Below are positions 26,030-34,696 of a stretch of DNA of 64,000 bases, one piece after another. The notes beneath the pieces were generated by a model. It was not told the origin of the DNA. It made no database searches and worked only from the letters and a program-made list of their open reading frames with translations. This stretch comes from Haloarcula limicola. Lineage in GTDB: Archaea; Halobacteriota; Halobacteria; Halobacteriales; Haloarculaceae. Every line of letters starts with the position of its first letter. Within the stretch, counting starts at the first letter, position 1. The position numbers and the translations under genes are program-made. The stretch is taken from contig NZ_WRXM01000001.1 of the NCBI RefSeq assembly GCF_010119205.1, forward strand, positions 1,736,001 through 1,800,000. The letters are read 5' to 3'.

Positions 26030-26884
26030 ATGCAGTCGGGATTCGTCGAGGCGTTCGCGTCGCTGGTGGGAACCGACCCGCTCGTGATGGGACTGGTCGG
26101 TGGGATCGTCATCGCGGGACTGAACCTCCTCGGGGCGTCGCTCGTCTTGGTGTGGCGCGACCCCTCCGAGCGCGCACTCGATATCGCACTAGGGTTCGCC
26201 GCGGGCGTGATGCTGGCGGCGGCGTTCACGAGCCTCATCCTCCCCGGTATCGAGGAGTACTCCGGGGGCAACCCGATACCGACGCTACTCGGCGTCGCGC
26301 TCGGCGCGCTCTTCCTCGACCAGGCGGACCGCTTCACGCCCCACGCCCACTACCTGCTGACCGGTCGCAAGCGCACGGACGCCGCCGCCCCAGCGGAGTC
26401 CCTCCCCGGGTCGGACGAACGGCTGACCGGCGTCGTCCTGTTCATCCTCGCGATCACCCTCCACAACATGCCCGAGGGCTTGGCCGTCGGCGTCGGGTTC
26501 GGCGCGGCGGCGACCGATCCCTCGCAGCTCGGCGGCGCGCTCTCGCTGATGCTCGCCATCGGCATCCAGAACGTCCCCGAGGGACTGGCGGTGTCGGTGG
26601 CCGCCGTCAACGCCGGCCTCGACAAGCGCTTCTACGCCGTCGTCGCGGGCGTCCGAGCGGGCGTCGTCGAGATCCCGCTGGCGATCCTCGGGGCCGTCGC
26701 CGTCACCGTCGTCGAACCGCTCCTCCCCTACGCGATGGGCTTCGCCGCGGGCGCGATGCTGTTCGTCATCTCCGACGAGATAATCCCCGAGACCCACCGC
26801 AGCGGCCACGAGCGCGTGGCGACGCTGGGGCTGATGGCCGGCGCGATCGTCATGCTGTACCTCGACATCTCGCTGGCCGGGTGA
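26030..26884 (+). CDS. ZIP-family metal transporter
   Basis: The 284-residue protein has about eight hydrophobic helices. Helix 4 carries LHNMPEGLAVGVG and helix 5 IQNVPEGLAVSV, the two conserved HNxPEG/xNxPEG metal-site motifs of the ZIP family. A short charged loop (about 110-135) follows helix 3 and contains two His (HAHY). It should import zinc, iron or manganese into the cytoplasm. The ATG at 26030 is chosen, placing the first helix at about residue 18. Confidence 0.9.
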   Translation: MQSGFVEAFASLVGTDPLVMGLVGGIVIAGLNLLGASLVLVWRDPSERALDIALGFAAGVMLAAAFTSLILPGIEEYSGGNPIPTLLGVALGALFLDQADRFTPHAHYLLTGRKRTDAAAPAESLPGSDERLTGVVLFILAITLHNMPEGLAVGVGFGAAATDPSQLGGALSLMLAIGIQNVPEGLAVSVAAVNAGLDKRFYAVVAGVRAGVVEIPLAILGAVAVTVVEPLLPYAMGFAAGAMLFVISDEIIPETHRSGHERVATLGLMAGAIVMLYLDISLAG

Positions 26885-26960
26885 ACGCAGTTTCGGTAAC
26901 GCCGCCGACAGAAATGTAGCTCTGCAAACATTAACGGGCCAGTCGGCCCTCGGTACGCGT

Positions 26961-27539
26961 ATGTCCGAAACCGAGTCCCGGCCGCTGGTCGTCGGCGTCG
27001 TCGGGAGCCTGAACGACGATAGCGTCACTCGACTGGCCACGGAACGCGCGCTCGCGGCCGCCGCGGACCGCGGCGCCGAAACCGAGCTACTGGACCTCAG
27101 AGACTACGAATTACCGGTATTCGATCCGAACGCCGACCCCCCGGCGGGCGTCGCCGAGCTGACCGACCGTATCGAGGCCGCCGACTCGGTCCTGCTGGGG
27201 ACGCCGATGTACCACGGCTCCTACGCCTCCCCGCTGAAGACCGCCCTGGACTACGCCGGCTTCGACGAGTTCGAGGCGACGACCGTGGGTCTGCTGGTCG
27301 TCGCCGGCGGGAGCTACCCGCTTCCGGCGCTGGACCACCTCCGGTCTGTCTGTCGCGCTCTCGACGCGTGGGTACTCCCCCATCAGGCGGCCGTCACCGG
27401 CTCTCACGGCATCGACGGCGAACTGCCGGAGGGCGACCGCGGTCGGGTCGAGGAACTCGGCGAACAGGCGGTCGCCTACGCCGACATCGAGCCGGCCGAC
27501 CCCGAGGCGCAGTCGCCGCCCGCCCCGGCCGACGATTAA
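26961..27539 (+). CDS. NADPH-dependent FMN reductase-like flavoprotein
   Basis: The 192-residue protein has a flavodoxin-like fold: the phosphate loop VGSLNDDSVT (about 14-23) and the second motif GTPMYHGSYASPLKTALDY (about 83-101), as in NADPH-dependent FMN reductases of the SsuE/azoreductase type. It should bind FMN and reduce flavin or quinone with NAD(P)H in the cytoplasm. The C-terminal acidic tail is typical of halophiles. Its stop overlaps the stop of the convergent wHTH gene. Confidence 0.88.
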   Translation: MSETESRPLVVGVVGSLNDDSVTRLATERALAAAADRGAETELLDLRDYELPVFDPNADPPAGVAELTDRIEAADSVLLGTPMYHGSYASPLKTALDYAGFDEFEATTVGLLVVAGGSYPLPALDHLRSVCRALDAWVLPHQAAVTGSHGIDGELPEGDRGRVEELGEQAVAYADIEPADPEAQSPPAPADD

Positions 27540-28411
27540 TCGAACGCCGTGACCGCGCCCGTCCCGTCGAGCACGGCGACCCGCTCCGCGTCACCGGGAG
27601 CGACCCGAACGGCGACCGCCCACGGGTCGGTCGCGCGGACCGTCACGGCCTCCGGGTCGACCACGAACGGGAGTTCCCAGACCGGGCGCTCGCGCAGGTC
27701 GACCCCGTTCTCGTAACAGAAGCCCTGGACGCCGGGGTGGGTCAACAGTACTGCTCCCGGCGGGACGTAGCTGTGGTAACTGCACCGCTGGCAGTCGTAG
27801 CCGACGACGACGGAGTGGCCCCGGACCGCGACGGCCTTCGCCGGCGGGCCGTCGCTGAACTGCCGCGTGACCTGGCCGGAACACACCGGACAGCACTCCG
27901 CGTGCGCCCTGGCCCACGCCGACCGCGCGACTCTGTCGAAGGCGCGGCCGATCTCGTCGCCGCTCCGGTCGACGAGACCGCCGGGGTCGAAGGGATGGCG
28001 GAGGTGACGGAGCCCGCACTCCCGACAGGCGACGCGTCCGCCTTCGATCGTCCTGTACGTGAAGGCCAGTCCGCCGCCGCAGTCGATGCACGACCCCGAT
28101 AGCGGCTCGCTGTCGCGGCCGTCCCGTCGATGGAACGCGCCGCCCTGAATCGCGTCGACGACGCGATGACCCGGATAGGTCAGCGCGTACAGACCGTCGT
28201 CGGTCTTCGCGACGAACCGGCTCTCGAGCTTCGAGAGGTGGTAATTGAACTTGCCGCTGTCCCGCTCTCCGACCCGCTCGCGTAACACCGAGAAGGAGAG
28301 CCGCTGTCGCTCGGCCTCGCCCAGCGCTCGGAGAATGGAGATGCGGAGTTCGTGGCCCACCAGCCCGAACGCCTCCTCCGGCGAGAGGGTCGCCCGTGGG
28401 TCCTCGGTCAT
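27536..28411 (-). CDS. ArsR-like winged-helix regulator with zinc-ribbon C-terminal domain
   Basis: The 291-residue protein has an N-terminal winged-helix domain (about 10-90) with HELRISILRALGEA and FNYHLSKLESRFV, close to the haloarchaeal DUF7351/ArsR-type families. The rest contains three Cys pairs in CIDCGGG, CRECGLRH and CCPVC, plus YDCQRCSYHSYV, so metal-binding ribbons are expected. The ligand is not known. The start at 28411 puts the helix-turn-helix at the normal distance from the N-terminus. Confidence 0.85.
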   Translation of the reverse strand: MTEDPRATLSPEEAFGLVGHELRISILRALGEAERQRLSFSVLRERVGERDSGKFNYHLSKLESRFVAKTDDGLYALTYPGHRVVDAIQGGAFHRRDGRDSEPLSGSCIDCGGGLAFTYRTIEGGRVACRECGLRHLRHPFDPGGLVDRSGDEIGRAFDRVARSAWARAHAECCPVCSGQVTRQFSDGPPAKAVAVRGHSVVVGYDCQRCSYHSYVPPGAVLLTHPGVQGFCYENGVDLRERPVWELPFVVDPEAVTVRATDPWAVAVRVAPGDAERVAVLDGTGAVTAFD

Positions 28412-28451
28412 ATCGTCAGTGTGTACCGACCCGGTAATAGTAGCTCCGCCG

Positions 28452-28751
28452 TCACCTGTCGTAGGGCCAGTTCGGGTCCCGGTCGAACTCGTCGGCGGCG
28501 ACGGAGCCGTCGGCCTCCTCCGGCGCGCAGGCCCCGTGCTCGCGGAAGTTCTCGCGCGCGGTCGAGAGCGAGACGTGGTTCGTGTCGCTGACGTAGTCGG
28601 CGTCACCGAACTGATGGGGGTCGTCCATCCAGTGACAGACCGGACACATCTCGTAGGAGCCCGGTGCCCCCTGCGGGAGTGTGCGATAGCCACAGCACGG
28701 GCAGTAGCCCAGTTCCCGCGCCGCGGGGTTCCCGGGTGCGTCGGTGGACAT
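28452..28751 (-). CDS. CPCC-type cysteine-rich protein
   Basis: The 99-residue protein begins MSTDAPGNPAARELGYCPCCGYRT and has a second Cys pair MCPVCHW near 36, which together form the CPCC-family zinc ribbon. The rest (DPHQFGDADYVSDTNHVSLSTARENF) is also a family pattern. The function is unknown; related proteins occur with toxin or phage-related loci in bacteria. The ATG at 28751 is preferred because the residues upstream are unlike the family. Its neighbours are the ArsR-like regulator (same strand, 40 bp downstream) and the DUF6360 gene. Confidence 0.82.
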   Translation of the reverse strand: MSTDAPGNPAARELGYCPCCGYRTLPQGAPGSYEMCPVCHWMDDPHQFGDADYVSDTNHVSLSTARENFREHGACAPEEADGSVAADEFDRDPNWPYDR

Positions 28752-28826
28752 GAACGGTGGTATGCGTTGTCGTGCCAAATAGGTGGCGGGTCGTTCACGG
28801 GACCGGGAAACCGCCAGAGAAGGCCG

Positions 28827-29111
28827 TTACTCGGACTGCGCGGCCTCGACTTTCTCGGCGTACTCTTCGAGTTCGGCGGCGAGTTCGCGGGCCTGGTCCG
28901 CCGAGAGCGTCACCGAATCGGCGTGGGGTTTCACGGCGTCGAGTTGCGTGTTGTCCATCTCCAACTGCAGGGAGACGTGGTCGGGGTTCTCCCGCGGCGC
29001 GGTGACGTTCAACACCGCGAGCGCCTCCTCGTCGAAGCCGTGGCCCTCTACCGTGCCGTCTAACAGGTCGAACGTCGTGTACGCGTTGACCTTCATGATG
29101 CGGTCTGCCAT
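28827..29111 (-). CDS. DUF6360-family protein
   Basis: The 94-residue protein starts MADRIMKVNAYTTFDLLDG. It has a mixed beta fold followed by an acidic helix with SADQARELAAELEEYAEKVE at the C-terminus. The sequence agrees with the haloarchaeal DUF6360 group. No function is known. It lies just downstream (on the minus strand) of the 110-bp inverted-repeat element at 29184-29293. Confidence 0.75.
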   Translation of the reverse strand: MADRIMKVNAYTTFDLLDGTVEGHGFDEEALAVLNVTAPRENPDHVSLQLEMDNTQLDAVKPHADSVTLSADQARELAAELEEYAEKVEAAQSE

Positions 29112-29183
29112 GCTCCTCCGTTGGGGGTTGGTCGTCTAAACCTCTGTGCTCTGTCCAAATGGGAGTGCGTACCAACGGAATCA

Positions 29184-29293
29184 GAAAGCCCCCGGCCGGT
29201 CGCGGTCGCTGCTCGACATATCCTCGCTCGTGCCTCGCTCGGATAGGGGTCGAGCAGGCGACTCCTCTCCGCCGCGACCGGCCGGCCCCTTTC
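29184..29293. repeat. 110-bp hairpin element, second copy of the inverted-repeat family
   Basis: The left arm begins GAAAGCCCCCGGCCGG at 29184, and the right arm ends with the complement of GAAAGGGGCCGGCCGG at 29293. Only the CCCCC/GGGGC box next to the outer GAAAG is not complementary between the arms. The inner parts TCGCTGCTCGAC and GTCGAGCAGGCGA also pair. The same outer box and arm layout is seen at 2769-2869, but the inner arm sequence differs, as in a family of related palindromes. There is no gene inside. Confidence 0.75.
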
Positions 29294-29359
29294 ATTCCTC
29301 CCAATCGGTTGCGTCACCGGCAGAAACGCTCGGCCGCGTCGCCGGCGACGAGTGGTGAT

Positions 29360-30526
29360 TTACTCCGCCTCGGCGTTCTCGCTCGTGAACCCGACCGCCT
29401 CGGCGTCGGCGGCGGCGCGGTCGATGGCGGCGTCGAGGTCGAACTCGCGGACGATCTCGCCGTCCCGAATCAGCGGTTCCATGAGCGACTCGGCGTCCTC
29501 GGGGGCCTCGCGGTCGGCGAGGCCGATGTGGTGGCCGCCGTCGGCGGTGCGGTACACCGCCTTCTTACCAGTCAACTTCCCGCGCTTGGCGGCGAGTTCG
29601 CCCTCGACTTCGACGATGTCCAGCGCGAAGTCCAGCGGGTCGGCGTTCGAGACGTAACTGCCGACGCCGAAGCCGTCGACCACGTCCCGTAGGTCGCGTA
29701 ACTGCTCGGGACCCAACCCGCCGGAGGCGAAGACGTCCACGTCCCCGTGGCCGTGGGCGTCCAGCGACCAGCGGACTTCCCGGAGGATGTGCCGGAAGTC
29801 GCCGCGGCGAGAGCCGGTGGTGTCGATACGTACGCCGTCTAAGTCCTCGATTGTCTCGGCGGCCCGCACCGCCTCGTCCACCTCGTCGCTGTAGGTGTCG
29901 GTCAGCGCGATTCGTGGAGTCTCCGCGGGGACGCCCTCGTCGAAGGCCCGCCACGCCTCCTCCTGGTTGCCGCGGCCGAAGCAGATGACCAGCGCGTGGG
30001 GCATCGTCCCGCCGGCCGTCCGGCCGGTCGCGTCCTCGGCGGCGACGTTCGAGAAGCCGTCGAGGCCGCCCAGCAGGGCCGAGCGCTCTATCATCGCGCC
30101 CAGCGACGGATGGACGTGCCGCGACCCGAAGGAGAGCACCGTCGAGTCGGGCGCGGCGTGGCGAGTTTCCAGGGCGCGCGTCGCCACGCCGGTCGGGTGG
30201 GAGAGAAAGCCGAGTAGTGCGGTCTCCAGCCGGCAGAACTCCCGGTACGGCCCCTCGATGCGCATCACGGGACCGCCGTCGAACAGTCGCCCTTCGGGGA
30301 TCGCGTCGGCGTCGACGGCTCGCCCGTCCAGCAGCGCCGCGGCGTCTTTCAGGCCGGCCAGGAGGTTCCACTCGCCGGTGGCGAACTGGCTGGCCGTCAC
30401 CTCGGCGACCACGTCGGGGTTTTTCCCCGCGTGCTCTAGAGCCTCCATCGTCCGGTCGAAGTAGGCGTCGGTCGCCCGACCCTCGCGGATGGTCTCGGGC
30501 GAGATAACGTCGAACTCGTCGGTCAT
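29360..30526 (-). CDS. pncB: Nicotinate phosphoribosyltransferase
   Basis: This enzyme makes nicotinate mononucleotide from nicotinate and PRPP, the entry step of the Preiss-Handler NAD salvage route. The 388-residue protein shows the family signatures YFDRTMEALEHAG near the start, FGSRHVHPS (about 155), GFSNVAAEDATG (about 178), PHALVICFG (about 200), and the nucleotide-binding VRIDTTGSRRGD and VFASGGLGPEQL regions. The length agrees with the archaeal form. A nicotinamidase gene (34697), which feeds it, lies 4 kb away on the other strand. Confidence 0.92.
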   Translation of the reverse strand: MTDEFDVISPETIREGRATDAYFDRTMEALEHAGKNPDVVAEVTASQFATGEWNLLAGLKDAAALLDGRAVDADAIPEGRLFDGGPVMRIEGPYREFCRLETALLGFLSHPTGVATRALETRHAAPDSTVLSFGSRHVHPSLGAMIERSALLGGLDGFSNVAAEDATGRTAGGTMPHALVICFGRGNQEEAWRAFDEGVPAETPRIALTDTYSDEVDEAVRAAETIEDLDGVRIDTTGSRRGDFRHILREVRWSLDAHGHGDVDVFASGGLGPEQLRDLRDVVDGFGVGSYVSNADPLDFALDIVEVEGELAAKRGKLTGKKAVYRTADGGHHIGLADREAPEDAESLMEPLIRDGEIVREFDLDAAIDRAAADAEAVGFTSENAEAE

Positions 30527-30625
30527 ACCCCGCCTTCGGACGGGGATTCAAAAAGGACGCGGGTCCGAGCGGCGACAGCGGCGACAGCGGCGACGAGTCG
30601 CCGTCTCGCGTCCGCCGCGCCGTGA

Positions 30626-30820
30626 CTATCGTTCGACGACGGCGGGGTGATCGACTCCGTCCGCGGTCGCTCGCAGCAGCGCATCGCTTATGGCGCTCTT
30701 GCGGTGGCTGACCTGCAGATGGACGTACACGTCGTTCGCCGCCAGTTCGTGTCCGCAGAGCGGACAGGCGCGTGTCTCCTCGGTTCGATCCGTCGCGGTC
30801 ACGGGCGTCGTCGATTGCAT
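30626..30820 (-). CDS. Small C2H2-like zinc finger protein
   Basis: The 64-residue protein has the finger pattern ACPLCGHELAANDVYVHLQVSH: Cys pair CPLC at about 19-22 and two His, the last in HLQVSH near 39. The remaining half is helical and acidic. This size and finger match haloarchaeal single-finger proteins of unknown role. A TATA-like TTCATATAG on the minus strand centred near 30849 is 28 bp from the ATG, which fits a leaderless transcript. Confidence 0.78.
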   Translation of the reverse strand: MQSTTPVTATDRTEETRACPLCGHELAANDVYVHLQVSHRKSAISDALLRATADGVDHPAVVER

Positions 30821-30955
30821 ATACTCGGATAGTGTTACTGAATCTATATGAATGTGTGTAGTTGAGATACTGTCAGGAACGTCGACATCTATACCACTAT
30901 CGAGACGACGCCCGGCGTCGAAACCTTTTCTTCCGGCCGCTCTGTCACGAACGCT

Positions 30956-31756
30956 ATGCTCGGTCCCCGCCGGTCGGTCGCCCTCCTCCTCGCCGTCGCG
31001 TTGCTCCTCCTCGGCGGCTGGTTCGCCGGTCAGCAGTACGTGGCGGCGACGACCTACGAGCGGACGGCTGGAACGGTACAGTCCGCCGAGATGGAGACGT
31101 CCCAGCGCGTCGGCGGCGGTATCCGCCTCGGCGGCGACCAGTACTACCGCCCAAACGTGACCTACTCGTATCGGGTCGAGGGCCGGAGCTACACCGGACG
31201 GAACGTCGCGCTCGGCGGCGAGGTCGACACGAACGCGCGCGGTCGGGCCGCGGAAGTGCTGAATCGATATAGCACCGGAGAGGAGATAACGGTCCACTAC
31301 GACCCGGACGCGCCCGAGAGGGCGTATCTCAGCCGTCGGTTCGCCTTCTTCCCCGGCGGCGTCCTGTTCGCGGCCGGACTACTGTTGCTCGGCGACGCGC
31401 TCACGCCGCGGACGCGAGTGATCGGGTTCGTCCTCGCGCGGATTCCGCTCGGTCCGGAGGGGAGACGAAGCGACGGCGAGGAGCGGCGACACGCCGTCCC
31501 CGACGACCCGACGGCGATACTCGACGGCCGCGGTTCGCCCACTTCTCTGTCGGTGTCGCCGGAACCGGTCGACGCGGCCCCACTGACCGGACGGGCGGCA
31601 CAGGCGGCGTGGCTCGCGGTCGGGTTGGGAATCCTCGCGACCGTCGTCGGCTTCGTCGCCGTCTCTCGACCGCCCTACGACGAGACGGCGATCTTCACCG
31701 GCGTCGGCGCGGTGCTGGCGTTCGGCCGCGGAGCGTACCAATCGCTGCTGGGCTGA
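30956..31756 (+). CDS. DUF3592-like membrane protein
   Basis: The 266-residue protein starts MLGPRRSVALLLAVALLLLGG. It has hydrophobic helices near 8-25 and 122-142 and two more near 215-260, with a beta-rich external part (residues 30-115) that includes NVTYSYRVEGRSYTGRNVALGG and YDPDAPERAYLS, as in DUF3592. The function is not known. The start is the ATG directly before the basic pair and the first helix. It runs convergently toward the Hvo_1808 lipoproteins, 15 bp from the stop of the first. Confidence 0.8.
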   Translation: MLGPRRSVALLLAVALLLLGGWFAGQQYVAATTYERTAGTVQSAEMETSQRVGGGIRLGGDQYYRPNVTYSYRVEGRSYTGRNVALGGEVDTNARGRAAEVLNRYSTGEEITVHYDPDAPERAYLSRRFAFFPGGVLFAAGLLLLGDALTPRTRVIGFVLARIPLGPEGRRSDGEERRHAVPDDPTAILDGRGSPTSLSVSPEPVDAAPLTGRAAQAAWLAVGLGILATVVGFVAVSRPPYDETAIFTGVGAVLAFGRGAYQSLLG

Positions 31757-31771
31757 CCGACTCGCCTCCCC

Positions 31772-33109
31772 TCACTGGGGTCGGTGGATAGCGCTCAAGT
31801 CATCGACCGTCGGTCCGTTGACGATACGAACGGTGTCGCCCGTCCGGGTGATCCGGAAGGCGTCCTCGAAGGAACTGGACTCGGGGACGACGTAGACGTT
31901 CTCCCGCGGTTGGCTCGCGCCGTGTTCCTCGACCAGCGCGGCCCGATAGGCCTGTGAGAACTCACGGGCGTCCGCCTCGCTGTCCCACGTGCTGACCCAC
32001 ACGTAGCCGCCGCCGCCGGATCCGTCTTTGTACGGGACGACCTTGTCGCCGGCCCAGCCCTCGGAGGGGTCGCTCACGTAGGAGTAGCGGTCGGCGTCGG
32101 TCTGGTTGTTGTGGTACATCGTGGCGAAGATGGAGGCCTCGCCGACGGTGTCGCCGACCGGGTCGTGGTCGAATCGCGACCACTCGTCGTTCGAGCGGTC
32201 GGGGACGGTGAGTTCGACGGGTTCCTCGTCGGGGTAGCGGTCGGGGTGGATGACCTGTTCGGTGCTGTTGGGGTACTGGCGGTGAAGCGCGTCGACGGCC
32301 TCCCAGCCGCCCTCCTCGCGGATGCTGTCGACGAATCGCGGCCCCGAGACGTACGGCTGGATGATGACGGTGAACAGTCCGGGGTTCATGCTACTGCTAC
32401 CGCCGCCACCGCCGCCGCTCGCCTCGGGGTTCTCGATACAGGACCACTGCTGGTCACAGCGGTTCCGGTAGAGCGCCTGCACGTAGTTGGCCTCGCCCTC
32501 GATGGCCCCGTCCGTCGACAGTTGGGTGTCCTGGGTCTCAGCGGAGGTGTTCAGCCCGAACTGCTGGTCCTGCAGGGCGTGGGTGAGCTCGTGCGAGAGC
32601 GTCCCTCTGTCGACCTGCGGCGTCTCCGTCGGGCTGACGATGACGATGCGGTCCCGGCTCGGCGAGTAGAAGCCCTGAACGGAGGTCGAGAGCGCGCTGT
32701 CGATGGCCTCGCTGCTCCCCTCGTCCTCGCCGATGAGCAGCAGGGACTCCCACACCTGATCGTTCCACGGGTCCGCCGGCGGCCCGGCGGCCCCGCTCTG
32801 ATTGCCCCGCGAGCGGTTGCGGTACTCCGCCCGCGAGATGACCTCGACGGGGACGTCCTGCGTGAACTCCCGCTCGCGTATCCGTTCGAGACGGGCCATC
32901 GTCCGGGCGACGACGGCCTCGCGCTCGCTCGCGTTGAGGCCGTCCTCGGTCGTCACGTCCACGGGGTCGTCGTACCAGTAGCCGTTCTCCCAGCCGAGCG
33001 TGTCACCCCCCTCCGGGGTCGCAGGGTGGTCGCTCCCGCTCCCGCCGAAGGAGGGGACGGTACAGCCGGCCAGCACGATAGTCAGTGCGAGTAGTAGCTC
33101 TCTACGCAT
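31772..33109 (-). CDS. Hvo_1808-family lipoprotein, gluzincin-like (second paralogue)
   Basis: The 445-residue protein starts MRRELLLALTIVLAGCTV, a lipoprotein signal with lipobox LAGC (Cys16). The Hvo_1808 domain follows: LGWENGYW near 38, HELTHALQDQQ with H173, E174 and H177, and EGEANY with Glu206 about 29 residues later. The C-terminal half has GWAGDKVVPY and YVWVSTWDSEADA, also shared with the paralogues. It is the downstream gene of a two-gene unit and overlaps the upstream paralogue by 8 bp. Its peptidase activity is inferred from the HExxH...E arrangement. Confidence 0.85.
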   Translation of the reverse strand: MRRELLLALTIVLAGCTVPSFGGSGSDHPATPEGGDTLGWENGYWYDDPVDVTTEDGLNASEREAVVARTMARLERIREREFTQDVPVEVISRAEYRNRSRGNQSGAAGPPADPWNDQVWESLLLIGEDEGSSEAIDSALSTSVQGFYSPSRDRIVIVSPTETPQVDRGTLSHELTHALQDQQFGLNTSAETQDTQLSTDGAIEGEANYVQALYRNRCDQQWSCIENPEASGGGGGGSSSMNPGLFTVIIQPYVSGPRFVDSIREEGGWEAVDALHRQYPNSTEQVIHPDRYPDEEPVELTVPDRSNDEWSRFDHDPVGDTVGEASIFATMYHNNQTDADRYSYVSDPSEGWAGDKVVPYKDGSGGGGYVWVSTWDSEADAREFSQAYRAALVEEHGASQPRENVYVVPESSSFEDAFRITRTGDTVRIVNGPTVDDLSAIHRPQ

Positions 33110-34616
33110 CGTAGACCTCTCTGAGTTCCGCTTCGCTCGGCGCGTTCACGACGGTGACCGTCTCGCCCTCGACGTGAACGGCGACGGCGTCGGTGAAGGG
33201 GCTGTCCTCGGCGACGACCCAGTTCCCGTCGGCGGTGCGGGCCCCGCCCCAGTGTCGGATGACGGTCCGCCACGACTCCGCGAACGTCCGGGCCGCGGCC
33301 TCGTCTTCCCAGGCGGTCCGCCAGACGTAGGCCGATTCCGATCCGTCGGTGTAGACGTACATGCGGCCCCCGTCCCACTGCTCGGCCGACCGCAGCGCGT
33401 AGTTGTACGGGTCGCTGCCGTCGACCGAGCCGTTCTCCTCGTAGTTGAACACCGTTCGGGGATCGACGACGGCCGACTCGTTGTAGTCGTCGGTCAGCGT
33501 GTACGCCAGCGACGCGGCGATAGCCGACGGACCGACGACGGCGTAGTCCGGGCGGTCGCGGTCGGCCGAGGGCCTGACTCGCGTCCACTCCTCGCTCGAC
33601 CGGTCTTCGAGGGACACCTCGCGCGGCTCCCACTCGGGGTACTCCCGCGGGTCGATGACCTCGCGTGCACCCTGCGGCTTCTCGTCGTAGGCGTCGTTCA
33701 CCGCCGCCCAGCCGCCGCGTTCGTACAGGTTCTCGATCAGACCGGGGCCGTCGCTGTATGGGAAGTAAAGCAGGAAGGAGAGCCCGAAGTGGCGGTCGTC
33801 ACCGCCGCTGCCGCCGCCGGGTTCGCCCTCCAGACACTCCCACTGCTGGCCGCAGCGAGCGGTGTAGCGGGCCTCCGTCGCGCCCGCGTCGCCCTCGACG
33901 AGGCCGTTGCGGCCCTGCAAGGCGTCTCGGGTCGCGGCGTCGCCGCCGCCGAGGCCGAACTGCTGGTCCTGGACGGCGTGGACGAGTTCGTGGGCCAACG
34001 TCGCCTCGTCTATCGTCGGCGTCGGCGAGTCGCTGACGACGACGATCCGGTCCTCGGCCGGGCTGTAGTACCCGAGGACGCTCGACCCGAGCGTGCTCTC
34101 CTGGACGGCGATGGAGTCGCGATCCTCGCCGACGAGGAACAGCGCCTCGAACTTCGCGTTGTCGAACCGCGTGAGCGCCTCGCCCGGGCCGTCGCGCTGG
34201 CTTCGGTTCGCGCGGAACGCCTCGCGGGAGACGACCTCGACCGGCACCCGCTCCTCGAACTCCAGTCCGCGGACGAACTCGACGCGGGCCATCGATCGGG
34301 CGACGACGGCTCGTCGCTCGCTCTCGTTGAGGCCGTCGCCGGTTGTGACGGCGAGGGTCTCGTTGTGCCAGTAGCCGCCCTCCCAGCCGAGTCGGTCGCG
34401 CTCCGGGTCCGGCGGCGCGATCTCGCTCTCAGCCGAACTGCCGCTCGCGCCGTTGCCCTCCGCCCCGCTCGTCCCGTCTTCGAGTTCGAGCGTGAACACC
34501 GCGTCCGGCGTCTGTGTCCGCTCGGTCTCCGTTCCCGTTTCGGACGCTCCGAACCCCTGACAGCCGGCCAGCAGGAGCGTCACGGCGCAGACGAGGACGG
34601 CGGACTGACGGCGCAT
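33102..34616 (-). CDS. Hvo_1808-family lipoprotein, gluzincin-like (third paralogue)
   Basis: The 504-residue protein has a lipoprotein signal with the lipobox LAGC (Cys19) and a Thr/Glu/Ser-rich linker. The domain begins LGWEGGYWHNE (about 76) and contains HELVHAVQDQQ (H209, E210, H213) and LVEGDAG (Glu241). It shares the same blocks as the two other Hvo_1808 proteins (19604 and 31772), including the acidic EEWxRxR segment and EDEAAARTFAESWR. It is translated just before the downstream paralogue, whose start overlaps its end. These look like tandem duplicates that diverged. Confidence 0.85.
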   Translation of the reverse strand: MRRQSAVLVCAVTLLLAGCQGFGASETGTETERTQTPDAVFTLELEDGTSGAEGNGASGSSAESEIAPPDPERDRLGWEGGYWHNETLAVTTGDGLNESERRAVVARSMARVEFVRGLEFEERVPVEVVSREAFRANRSQRDGPGEALTRFDNAKFEALFLVGEDRDSIAVQESTLGSSVLGYYSPAEDRIVVVSDSPTPTIDEATLAHELVHAVQDQQFGLGGGDAATRDALQGRNGLVEGDAGATEARYTARCGQQWECLEGEPGGGSGGDDRHFGLSFLLYFPYSDGPGLIENLYERGGWAAVNDAYDEKPQGAREVIDPREYPEWEPREVSLEDRSSEEWTRVRPSADRDRPDYAVVGPSAIAASLAYTLTDDYNESAVVDPRTVFNYEENGSVDGSDPYNYALRSAEQWDGGRMYVYTDGSESAYVWRTAWEDEAAARTFAESWRTVIRHWGGARTADGNWVVAEDSPFTDAVAVHVEGETVTVVNAPSEAELREVYDA

Positions 34617-34696
34617 CTACTGGCTCAACGGGAGGCGCGGTGAAAAGTGACACGCCCGGGGGAAGGTTCGTAGGGGCGGCGACCGAACCGTCGACT

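Noticed and set aside
30560-30600. Short GCGACAGCG triplet-like repeats
   Set aside because: Only a few units of simple sequence, too short and too common in GC-rich DNA to be meaningful.
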